A DNA stretch of 5,734 nt from Alphaproteobacteria bacterium (GTDB taxonomy: Bacteria; Pseudomonadota; Alphaproteobacteria; Rickettsiales; JAFLCR01). Made by a program: the position numbers and the translations under genes. Where the stretch lies: positions 1 through 5,734 of the forward strand of contig JAFLCR010000145.1 of the NCBI GenBank assembly GCA_017302755.1, read 5' to 3'. The notes below the pieces were generated by a model that was given only the letters and a program-made list of their open reading frames with translations, searched no databases and had not been told where the DNA came from. Below, piece by piece: positions 1 to 5,571 of the stretch (positions within the stretch are counted from its first letter, which is position 1; each line of letters begins with the position of its first letter).

Positions 1-848
1 TTGGTCTGGTAGATCAGCAGGTCGTCGAAGGTCTGGGAATAGGTATCCTTCCAGTAAATGGAGGGGAGGCCTTCCGTCTGGTCGATGTTTTCCGCCTCGC
101 CGTCGCTTGCCACGGTGGCGTTGTTCGGCGTGTTCGACGAGGGAGCGGGATTCCAGAAGGCGGGTTTCTGCACGCCGCTGGGCAGCCAGCCGCAACTGCC
201 GTTCTGGCCGTGGCTGAACAGCACATAGACCGCGCCTGACGCCGGGTTGCCGGCAGGGGGCGTGGTGTCGGCGATTTCGGTCATGCCGCCCGCCAGATTC
301 GTGGTGCGGATCTCGATATTCCCGTTGTTATTGGCATAGGTGCTGCTGGTGCAGTTGACTGACGTGCCCGTGGCCGTTTCCATGGGGCAGACATCTTCGG
401 CGACGTGGTAGGTGAAGCGCCGCCCCCAGCCGTCGACCATCACCGAAAGCCCGAGACCCAGCGTGCGAGCGGGCACGACGCCGATATTCTTGCGCGTCGC
501 GTTGAAGCGTCCCGCACAGGTGACGGCGGCGCCTTCGCCGACATCGACGGCGTTGTTGACGCCGGTGCAATCCTCCTCGCCGTTCTTGGGGTCTTCATCT
601 CTCAGGCTGCGCTTCGCCGGGCAGGGCAGGCGGCCGAAGTTGGAACGAAAGCTGGTCAATGCCAGCTGGATGGTCTTCAGGCGCTGCTGGGTGACGCGGA
701 TGCGTTCCGCTTCGTCGATGGCGGGCGGGGTGAGCCAGGCCAGCATGCCCACGGCGATGATCGCGATCACCGCGAGCAGAATCGACAGCTCGATCAGGCT
801 GAAGCCTGCCTCGCGGTGCCGCTTGGGGGAAAGTGTCGTGCTGGACAT
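1..848 (-). CDS. Prepilin-type N-terminal cleavage/methylation domain protein (3' end off the window)
   Basis: The frame stays open from an ATG at 846-848 to the left edge, giving 282 visible residues and no stop. Residues 1-15 form a basic leader ending in Gly15, followed by FSLIEL with Glu at mature position 5 (residue 20) and a hydrophobic helix to about residue 39. This is the classic type IV prepilin / pseudopilin signature, cut and N-methylated by a PilD-type peptidase. A globular part follows, with a LPCPA motif (residues 74-78), a GVVPARTLGLG stretch (123-133), a DGWGRRFTYHV stretch (139-149) and several cysteines (76, 94, 111, 154) that could form disulfides. The same pattern of LPCPA, then a G-hydrophobic-P...TLGL block, then D-x-W-G is known to me from a family of unusually large proteobacterial prepilins. 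At 282 or more residues it is longer than a typical 150-residue major pilin, so a minor pilin, pseudopilin or specialised pilin is more likely. No in-frame ATG, GTG or TTG lies between the ATG and the upstream stop at 894-896. The Shine-Dalgarno is poor. Its exact role cannot be told without the downstream genes. Confidence 0.9.
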   Translation of the reverse strand, partial: MSSTTLSPKRHREAGFSLIELSILLAVIAIIAVGMLAWLTPPAIDEAERIRVTQQRLKTIQLALTSFRSNFGRLPCPAKRSLRDEDPKNGEEDCTGVNNAVDVGEGAAVTCAGRFNATRKNIGVVPARTLGLGLSVMVDGWGRRFTYHVAEDVCPMETATGTSVNCTSSTYANNNGNIEIRTTNLAGGMTEIADTTPPAGNPASGAVYVLFSHGQNGSCGWLPSGVQKPAFWNPAPSSNTPNNATVASDGEAENIDQTEGLPSIYWKDTYSQTFDDLLIYQT

Positions 849-876
849 GGGCCATGAATGGTGGATAACCTTTTCC

Positions 877-882
877 AGTATA
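877..882 (-). promoter_or_regulatory. Candidate -10 box for the prepilin gene
   Basis: On the minus strand this reads TATACT, a five-of-six match to the sigma-70 -10 consensus. It would place the transcript start near base 870, about 22 nt before the prepilin ATG. The best -35-like hexamer (TTGAAC, plus-strand bases 903-908) sits 20 bases away, which is longer than optimal, so only the -10 is persuasive. Confidence 0.3.
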
Positions 883-893
883 CGGGAAATTGA

Positions 894-908
894 TTAAAAA
901 CTGTTCAA
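894..908. promoter_or_regulatory. Possible CtrA-like site TTAA-N7-TCAA
   Basis: TTAA at 894-897 and TCAA at 905-908 are separated by seven bases. This is one mismatch from the alphaproteobacterial CtrA full-site consensus TTAA-N7-TTAA. It lies just upstream of the candidate prepilin -10 box, where it could act on the prepilin or on the divergent operon. CtrA is known to control pilin genes in Caulobacter. In an AT-rich spacer such a match can easily arise by chance. Confidence 0.2.
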
Positions 909-935
909 TTCCATGCCATTGATGAGAGTGGATCA

Positions 936-944
936 TGCTGTAAT
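936..944 (+). promoter_or_regulatory. Candidate extended -10 promoter of the three-gene operon
   Basis: The plus strand reads TGC followed by TGTAAT, an extended -10 (TGn) plus a five-of-six -10 hexamer, about 45 bases before the ATG at 990. No convincing -35 lies at the right distance; extended -10 promoters can work without one. It is the best promoter candidate in the 849-989 spacer for the rightward genes. Confidence 0.3.
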
Positions 945-989
945 TCAAGCATTCCTTGCCATCTTCCTTTCCATACCCTAGCAAGAGCC

Positions 990-2540
990 ATGCCCAGACG
1001 TGCGTTCCTCACCCTGTTCCTGATGCTGCCGCTGTTTCTGGCGGCGGGGTGGGTGATGCTGCAGGGGCAGGACGCCACCATCGATTTCCGCAATTATCAT
1101 GTCTACAACGCCTACGCGCTCCTGGAGGGGCGGGAAGCGGTGGATATTGGCGTCGCCCAGAGACAGGGATTCTTCAACCCTGCGCTTGATGTCCCGTTTT
1201 ACATGCTGAGCGTCGGGCTTTCGCCGTTCGCGGCCAGCGTGATGCTGGGGCTTGTACAGGCCCTGAACGTGACGCTGCTGGCGTGGCTGGCGCTCCGTGT
1301 GCTGCGGGAGAGTGGCGAGGAAGACAACAAGTTGCTGGCAGCGGCGGTGGTGACTGGGGCGTGCACGCCGCTGTTCCTCGGCGAGTTGGGGCTGACCATG
1401 GGTGACAGCCTGGTGAGCCTTGGCGTGCTGGGTGCGCTCTGTTGCCTGGTATCCGGGCGCTATGCGCTTGCAGGGCTGCTGATTGGCCTGGCCGTGGGGC
1501 TCAAGCCGACGAACGGGCCGTATGCGCTCGGTCTGTTCGGCGCGGCGCTGTTCCTGGCGGGGCGGCGGTGGTTTCCCGCCGGGCTGGCCTATGGCGCGGC
1601 GGGGGTAGCGGGTTTGCTCGCCTCCGGCGGCTGGTGGGCGTGGCATCTGTGGAAGTTGTACGGCAACCCGGTGTTTCCGCAGTTCAATGACGTGTTCCTC
1701 TCGCCTTACGCGCCGCCGTCGCCGTTTCTTGATGCAAGGTATTTTCCGAAGACATGGTGGGAGGCGCTGGCCTTCCCGCTCGTTCGCAATGCCTGGACCA
1801 TGGATGCGGGCGGCGATTACATGCACGATCTACGTTTTCCGCTGCTGATCCTCGCCGTGCCGTGCGCGGCGGCGTTCGCGGCCCTCACCTGGCGGCGGCG
1901 TGTTCCTGCACAGGGGCGCACCGGCATCGCGCTGTTGATTTTCGCAGCGGTTTCCTATGTTGCTTGGCTGAAAAGCTTTGCCATTTACCGTTACCTCCTG
2001 CCGCTCGAAATGCTGGCGCCGCTGCTCTTCGCCGTGCTGCTGGCGGTAGCGGGGCTTCAGGGAAAGAAGCGTCGCGTGGCCGCATTGGCGTTCTGCGCCG
2101 CGGCGCTGGCGAGCTTTACGCCGGTGCCGTTTCCGCGCGCGCCGTGGGATGTGTCGCTGGCGGGGGCGGAGCTTCCGGGAGACATGAAGCTCGACGGCGC
2201 GCTGGTGGTGGTTACCGGCAGGGCACGGGTCGGCTATGCGGTGCCGTCCTTCCCCGCATCCACAGCTTTTGCGCGCATCGACGGCAATCTGTTCCGGCAA
2301 TGGGAGAACGGCGTGCTTTCCGCGCCCGCTTACGGCGAGGCCATGCACGAAAAACTCTGGAAGCGTATCACCGAGCACGAAGGCGAGCTTTATGCGCTGT
2401 ACGCCGAGGATTCGTTGATCGGCCCTCATGAAGCGCTGGTGTTTTTCCAGCTGGAGATTTTGGAGAATAGCTGCCAACCGTTGCCGACGAGGCTGGAGAA
2501 GGGCTTGCACTTGTGCCGCCTGAAACGGAAGGACGTATGA
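990..2540 (+). CDS. Polytopic membrane protein, probable GT-C type glycosyltransferase
   Basis: This 516-residue protein has roughly ten hydrophobic helices, from residue 5 to about 395, then a soluble C-terminal tail of about 120 residues. After the first helix comes a short loop with DFRNYHVYN (residues 32-40) and GR at 47-48, then FFNPALD (61-67). An acidic residue in the first outer loop is the usual place for the catalytic base in GT-C glycosyltransferases. A GLKPTNGPYALGL stretch (170-182) recalls the LK-P/L-T motif of GT87/DUF2029-like membrane mannosyltransferases. On this basis I infer that it transfers a sugar from a polyprenyl-phosphate donor on the periplasmic side. The family cannot be named with certainty and the substrate is unknown; a transport or polymerase role is not excluded. 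ATG 990 is the only sensible start, but its ribosome site (AAGAG) is weak. Its TGA overlaps the next ATG, so it is the first gene of a coupled operon. Confidence 0.75.
   Translation: MPRRAFLTLFLMLPLFLAAGWVMLQGQDATIDFRNYHVYNAYALLEGREAVDIGVAQRQGFFNPALDVPFYMLSVGLSPFAASVMLGLVQALNVTLLAWLALRVLRESGEEDNKLLAAAVVTGACTPLFLGELGLTMGDSLVSLGVLGALCCLVSGRYALAGLLIGLAVGLKPTNGPYALGLFGAALFLAGRRWFPAGLAYGAAGVAGLLASGGWWAWHLWKLYGNPVFPQFNDVFLSPYAPPSPFLDARYFPKTWWEALAFPLVRNAWTMDAGGDYMHDLRFPLLILAVPCAAAFAALTWRRRVPAQGRTGIALLIFAAVSYVAWLKSFAIYRYLLPLEMLAPLLFAVLLAVAGLQGKKRRVAALAFCAAALASFTPVPFPRAPWDVSLAGAELPGDMKLDGALVVVTGRARVGYAVPSFPASTAFARIDGNLFRQWENGVLSAPAYGEAMHEKLWKRITEHEGELYALYAEDSLIGPHEALVFFQLEILENSCQPLPTRLEKGLHLCRLKRKDV
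2527..2533 (+). promoter_or_regulatory. Ribosome binding site GGAAGGA setting the start at 2537
   Basis: GGAAGGA lies just before the ATG at 2537 and inside the end of the preceding gene. It favours that ATG over the in-frame GTG at 2513, which would add eight polar residues and lacks a comparable site. Confidence 0.6.
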
Positions 2541-3919
2541 GCGGGTTTTTCGCACGCGCCGACCGGGTGTTCCTCGTCCTGGGGTTGATCTTCGGTTTGC
2601 TCTACCTGTTCGTTACCCCACCCTTTCGTGGCCCGGATGAAGCGGCGCATTTCCAGCGCGCCTTTGAACTGGCCCACGGCGTGGTGGAAGGCCGCACGCC
2701 CATTCCCCGAAGCCTTGACGGTTTTAAGGAAGACATCACCGCCCGTAACGGCCGCCTCTATCGCGGCGACGACGCGGCGCGCTACGGCGCGCAAGATGTT
2801 CGCGGCTGGATCGATACGCCGCTGGCGCGGGAGAACGCGCCGCTCATCAATATCAAAAGTTCCTCTTCGGCCTATACGCCGCTGCCCTATCTGGGCGTGA
2901 TGCCGATGCAACGCCTGGCGCTGGCTTTCGAGCTGCCGCCCGTGGGCGTGCTCTGGGCGGCACGGCTCGGCGGGATGCTGGTGGGGGTGTTCGGCGTCTG
3001 GGTGGTGCTGCGTGCGTGCCCGCCGCGACTGGCCTGGCCGCTGGCGCTGATGGCGCTGATGCCGGTGACGGTGTTCATCCGCAGCATGGTTTCCGCCGAT
3101 ACGCTGACTCTTGCCATAGCCTGGGGATACGCGGTGCTGGTGCTGCATCTGGCGCGCGGGCAGGGGCGCATGGCGGGGCGCGAGATCGCGGCGCTGGGCG
3201 TGCTTGCCACGGCGCTTTGCCTTTCCAAAAACGCCTATGCCCTGCTGCCGCTGGCCGCCCTTGCAATTCCGGCGCCACGCTGGGGTGGGTGGCGGCGGCA
3301 GGTGGCGTTGGTGGGCGCGGTGATGCTGCCAGGGCTGGCGCTATCGGCGGGATGGGCGCTGTGGGTGAAGGCCACCTATTACGCCATGCACGGGCCGGAA
3401 CCCATTCGCGGCTCCTGGCCGGAAGGGCAGTTGACCTATATGTGGCGGCATCCGGCTTTGTATGCGCTGGCGCTTTTCAAGACGGTATTCTCCTGGCACT
3501 TCCTGTGGCATGTGGGGGTGGTGGAGTTCGCCGGGTCGCTCTGCTATCAGGACCGTTATCCGCCCTTGTGGGCCACCGTGGCATATTGGCCGCTGGCATT
3601 GCTGCTGTTATGGCGCGCGGTGCCGGGCGAGGCGTTGTCTTCCAGGCAGCGGCTCTGGCTGGCGGCGGCGGCCATAAGCGGAATCGTGCTGGGACTTACC
3701 TTCCTTTACGTGCAGTGGACGGCTTATAAGGCTCCGCTGATCGGTGGGTTCCAGGGCCGATACCTCCACCCGATTCTACCCCTCTTGCTGCTTGCCTTGA
3801 TGCCTGCCGCGGGTAAAGTGGCGCTCTCGGACAAGGCCGCGGGCTGCGTGGTGACGGCTGTGACCGTGATCGCTAATCTCGCCGGTCTGTGGGCGATTGT
3901 ACAAGGGGACTACCGATGA
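2537..3919 (+). CDS. DUF2142 family polytopic membrane protein
   Basis: The protein has 460 residues from the ATG at 2537. It begins with one membrane helix (about 11-27), followed by PPFRGPDEAAHFQRA (28-42), the hallmark of DUF2142: a Pro-Asp-Glu and a His just outside the first helix. Other family-like blocks are SSAYTPLPYLG (110-120) at the end of the large first loop, VSADTL (about 185-190), LSKNAY in a mid-protein helix, and GFQGRYLHPILPL near residues 405-415. About ten helices are visible in all. DUF2142 proteins are generally viewed as GT-C-like membrane proteins and often lie in surface polysaccharide or cell-wall glycan clusters; few have a tested activity. The acidic Asp34-Glu35 pair fits the position of a GT-C catalytic site. 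Its start overlaps the stop of the preceding gene (ATGA) and its stop overlaps the start of the GT2 gene in the same way, so the three are probably translated in a coupled manner. Donor and acceptor are unknown. Confidence 0.85.
   Translation: MSGFFARADRVFLVLGLIFGLLYLFVTPPFRGPDEAAHFQRAFELAHGVVEGRTPIPRSLDGFKEDITARNGRLYRGDDAARYGAQDVRGWIDTPLARENAPLINIKSSSSAYTPLPYLGVMPMQRLALAFELPPVGVLWAARLGGMLVGVFGVWVVLRACPPRLAWPLALMALMPVTVFIRSMVSADTLTLAIAWGYAVLVLHLARGQGRMAGREIAALGVLATALCLSKNAYALLPLAALAIPAPRWGGWRRQVALVGAVMLPGLALSAGWALWVKATYYAMHGPEPIRGSWPEGQLTYMWRHPALYALALFKTVFSWHFLWHVGVVEFAGSLCYQDRYPPLWATVAYWPLALLLLWRAVPGEALSSRQRLWLAAAAISGIVLGLTFLYVQWTAYKAPLIGGFQGRYLHPILPLLLLALMPAAGKVALSDKAAGCVVTAVTVIANLAGLWAIVQGDYR
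3903..3909 (+). promoter_or_regulatory. Ribosome binding site AAGGGGA setting the start at 3916
   Basis: AAGGGGA ends six bases before the ATG at 3916. This supports 3916 over an upstream in-frame ATG at 3889, which would add nine residues ahead of the canonical GT2 first strand (NVAVLLPCYNE). Confidence 0.6.
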
Positions 3920-4842
3920 ACGTGGCCGTATTGCTTCCCTGCTACAACGAAGCCGTGGCCATCGCCAAGGTGGTGGCCGATTTCAGGAACGCCCTGCCGC
4001 AGGCGACGGTGTATGTTTACGACAACGCTTCCACGGACGGCACGTCCGACGTGGCGCGCAAGGCTGGCGCCGTGGTGCGCCGGGTGGGGGCGAAGGGCAA
4101 GGGCAATGTCATCCGCCAGATGTTCGCCGACATCGAGGCCGACATCTACGTGATGGCCGACGGCGACGACACCTACGACGCCACGGTGGCGCCGGGCATG
4201 ATTGAAACACTGCAAACGGAAGACCTCGACATGGTAGTTGGCATCCGCGTGAGCGAGGCCACGGACATGGCCGCCTACCGCACCGGCCACCGGCTGGGCA
4301 ACCAGCTGTTCACGGCGCTGGTCGGCTCGCTGTTCGGGCGCAGCTTTACGGACATCTTCTCCGGCTACCGCATCATGACGCGGCGCTTCGTGAAATCCTT
4401 CCCCGTCACCTCGCGCGGCTTCGAGATCGAAACCGAACTGACCATCCACGCCCTCGACCTCGGCCTGCCCGTGGGCGAGCGCCCGGTGAGCTACCGCTCG
4501 CGCCCCGAGGATTCGGTGAGCAAGCTGCGCACCTACCGCGACGGCGCGCGCATCCTGCTCGCCATTTTATTGTTCATGAAAGAGGTGCATCCGCTGCGCG
4601 TGTTCACGCTCGTGGCGGTTTTGTGCACGCTTGCCGCCTGGGTCATCGCCTGGCCGGTGATCGCGGAGTTTATGCACACTGGACTGGTGCCGCGCCTGCC
4701 GACGGCGGTGCTGGCGACGGGGCTTCAGGTGTCCGGCCTGCTGGCGCTGGCCTGCGGGCTGATCCTCGATTCCGTGGCAAGGGGAAGGAAAGAACTGAAG
4801 CGCCTTTTTTATGTGCTGCACCGCAGCAAAAATACCGATTAA
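3916..4842 (+). CDS. GT2 family glycosyltransferase, polyprenyl-phosphate sugar synthase type (GtrB/DPM1-like)
   Basis: The 308-residue protein begins directly with a GT-A fold: VLLPCYNE (5-12), DNASTDGT (36-43), GAKGKGNVIRQ (58-68) and the metal-binding DGDD (82-85). An acceptor-side block follows, FSGYRIMTRRFVKSFPVTSRGFEIETEL (148-175), then YRSRPEDSVSKLRTYRDG (193-210). Two membrane helices (about 230-250 and 264-287) are followed by a basic tail with RGRKELKRLFYVL. This layout of catalytic domain plus two C-terminal helices is that of GtrB and bacterial dolichyl/undecaprenyl-phosphate glycosyltransferases. These move a sugar from a nucleotide donor to polyprenyl phosphate at the cytoplasmic face of the inner membrane. 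The sugar (glucose, mannose or other) cannot be told from sequence. Coupled behind two GT-C-like genes by an ATGA overlap, it probably makes the donor they use. No GtrA-like flippase is visible in the window. All expected catalytic motifs are present, so it should be active. Confidence 0.92.
   Translation: MNVAVLLPCYNEAVAIAKVVADFRNALPQATVYVYDNASTDGTSDVARKAGAVVRRVGAKGKGNVIRQMFADIEADIYVMADGDDTYDATVAPGMIETLQTEDLDMVVGIRVSEATDMAAYRTGHRLGNQLFTALVGSLFGRSFTDIFSGYRIMTRRFVKSFPVTSRGFEIETELTIHALDLGLPVGERPVSYRSRPEDSVSKLRTYRDGARILLAILLFMKEVHPLRVFTLVAVLCTLAAWVIAWPVIAEFMHTGLVPRLPTAVLATGLQVSGLLALACGLILDSVARGRKELKRLFYVLHRSKNTD
4814..4828. promoter_or_regulatory. Candidate PhaR operator 1 (CTGC-N3-GCAG)
   Basis: TGCTGC (4814-4819), ACC, GCAGCA (4823-4828) is a perfect 6-bp inverted repeat. 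Its core, CTGC-N3-GCAG, is exactly the TGC-rich operator described for Paracoccus PhaR. It lies in the last codons of the GT2 gene, about 110 bp before the phaR start. The repeat may be chance within coding sequence, but its position just upstream of phaR makes autoregulation plausible. Confidence 0.4.
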
Positions 4843-4844
4843 AG

Positions 4845-4872
4845 TTGCAAAATTCCTGGCAGTCTATAGAAG
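4845..4872 (+). promoter_or_regulatory. Weak candidate phaR promoter
   Basis: TTGCAA (4845-4850) and TAGAAG (4867-4872) are separated by 16 bases, each a four-of-six match to sigma-70 boxes. Transcription would start near 4879, just upstream of the second TGC-rich repeat, a usual place for a repressor to block it. No terminator is visible after the GT2 gene, so read-through into phaR is also possible. Confidence 0.25.
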
Positions 4873-4892
4873 ATTTTTCCTGGGTTATGGTG

Positions 4893-4914
4893 CGCAGCAT
4901 AAAGCTGTGCTGCG
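4893..4914. promoter_or_regulatory. Candidate PhaR operator 2 (TGC-rich inverted repeat)
   Basis: CGCAGCA (4893-4899) and TGCTGCG (4908-4914) are perfect 7-bp inverted arms around an 8-bp spacer. A nested CAGC/GCTG pair lies inside, and a further TGC follows at 4916-4918. PhaR is known to bind TGC-rich inverted repeats and to repress its own gene and the phasin gene. The repeat sits 21 bases before the phaR ATG, directly in front of the ribosome site, where a bound repressor would block transcription. The spacing differs from the published N3/N4 form. Confidence 0.45.
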
Positions 4915-4923
4915 ATGCAACAA

Positions 4924-4929
4924 AAGGAG
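4924..4929 (+). promoter_or_regulatory. Ribosome binding site AAGGAG of phaR
   Basis: AAGGAG is a full consensus Shine-Dalgarno, six bases before the ATG at 4936. It rules out the in-frame ATG at 4915, because the site would then lie inside the coding region. Confidence 0.8.
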
Positions 4930-4935
4930 CTTCCA

Positions 4936-5475
4936 ATGTCTGCTAATCCTTCCTCCGCCACCAGCAGCGCCAATGACGATCTCGTCATCATCAAAAAATA
5001 CGCGAACCGCCGCCTCTACAACACCGAGACGAGCATCTACGTGACGCTGGACGATCTGTGCCAGATGGTAAAGGAAGGCCGCGACTTCGTGGTGCAGGAC
5101 GCGAAAACCGGCGAGGACATCACCCGCTCCGTGCTGACGCAGATCATCTTCGAGCAGGAAGCCAAGGGCACGCACCTGCTGCCGATCAACTTCCTGCGCC
5201 GCATGATCACGCTGTATGACGACCGCATCAGCCAGATGGTGCCGCACTACCTCGACGCCAGCCTCGACACCTTCTTCCAGAATCAGGAAAAGCTGCGCGG
5301 ATATCTCGAAAAAGCCTTCAATATGCCCGGCGCCGCCGCGGACCCCTTGCGCGGCTTCTCCGACCAGTGGGAACAGATCGGCAAGCAGAACATGGAACTC
5401 TTCCAGCAGACAATGAAGATGTTCAACCCACTCGAGATATTTGGCGGCAAGAAGGACGAGAAGGACGGTAAGTAA
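4936..5475 (+). CDS. phaR: PhaR, polyhydroxyalkanoate synthesis repressor
   Basis: The 179-residue protein has a short, polar, Ser/Ala-rich N-terminus, then the PHA/PHB accumulation regulator DNA-binding domain (about 16-76) with the hallmark IIKKYANRRLYNTETSIYVTL (18-38) and a QDAKTGEDITRSVLTQIIFEQE block (54-75). The PHB accumulation regulatory region follows, with PINFLRRMITLYDDRISQMVPHYLD (83-107). An amphipathic stretch (about 108-130) and a Gln/Met/Phe-rich C-terminal region (about 140-172) resemble phasin-like surfaces that can bind PHA granules; the tail is charged (GGKKDEKDGK). PhaR represses phasin and its own gene until nascent PHA granules or oligomers titrate it off DNA, so it acts both on DNA and at granules in the cytoplasm. 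Length fits the family. No phaA, phaB, phaC or phasin gene is in the window, so it is not embedded here in a pha cluster. Two TGC-rich inverted repeats upstream suggest self-repression. It stands as a single gene, with a repeat element 3 bases after its stop. Confidence 0.95.
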   Translation: MSANPSSATSSANDDLVIIKKYANRRLYNTETSIYVTLDDLCQMVKEGRDFVVQDAKTGEDITRSVLTQIIFEQEAKGTHLLPINFLRRMITLYDDRISQMVPHYLDASLDTFFQNQEKLRGYLEKAFNMPGAAADPLRGFSDQWEQIGKQNMELFQQTMKMFNPLEIFGGKKDEKDGK

Positions 5476-5477
5476 GC

Positions 5478-5564
5478 TGTCATCCCAGCGAAAGCTGGGA
5501 TCCACAATGATTCTGGGCAATGCGCTTATGGGAAACATGGATCCCAGCTTTCGCTGGGATGACA
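5478..5564. repeat. Inverted pair of 27-bp hairpin repeats (REP doublet / small palindromic element)
   Basis: The arms 5478-5504 and 5538-5564 are exact reverse complements over 27 bases, separated by 33 bases. Each arm contains its own hairpin, ATCCCAGC-GAAA-GCTGGGAT (arm 1: 5482-5501; arm 2: 5541-5560), an 8-bp stem with a GAAA or TTTC loop. Very similar CATTCCCGCGAAAGCGGGAAT-type repeats are common dispersed elements in many Proteobacteria. The pair therefore looks like a REP doublet or a tiny non-autonomous element rather than a gene-specific signal. It lies between the convergent phaR and EAL genes, 3 bases after one stop and 7 bases before the other, and may work as a bidirectional transcript end or mRNA 3'-end protector. 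No T-run follows either hairpin, so it is not a standard Rho-independent terminator. I see no target-site duplication. Confidence 0.85.
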
Positions 5565-5571
5565 CGTTAGG

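Noticed and set aside
412..897. A 161-codon plus-strand open frame opposite the prepilin gene.
   Set aside because: The minus-strand frame has an unmistakable prepilin leader and spans the whole region, whereas this frame shows no domain and runs antisense to it.
978..1826. A 282-codon open frame on the minus strand opposite the first operon gene.
   Set aside because: It is antisense to a clear membrane protein, rich in Arg, Gln, Pro and His, has no recognisable domain, and is typical of shadow frames in GC-rich DNA.
2513..2536. A GTG start for the DUF2142 gene at 2513.
   Set aside because: The ATG at 2537 has a strong GGAAGGA site and the same ATGA overlap seen at the next junction; the extra eight residues are polar and look unlike the family start.
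1830..3148. Two long minus-strand open frames (1830-2555 and 2426-3148).
   Set aside because: Their composition is Arg/Gln/His-rich with no motifs, and they overlap two well-supported plus-strand genes.
4804..4833. A possible terminator: T-run, GC palindrome and A-run at the end of the GT2 gene.
   Set aside because: The stem is followed by A residues on the plus strand and lacks a T-run on either strand in the right position; it is also inside the coding region. A regulatory palindrome is a better reading.
4885..5565. A 226-codon minus-strand open frame opposite phaR, beginning inside the repeat doublet.
   Set aside because: PhaR is clear on the plus strand. The start of this frame is just translated repeat sequence (QRKLGS and PSFRWDD-like peptides), a common annotation artefact.
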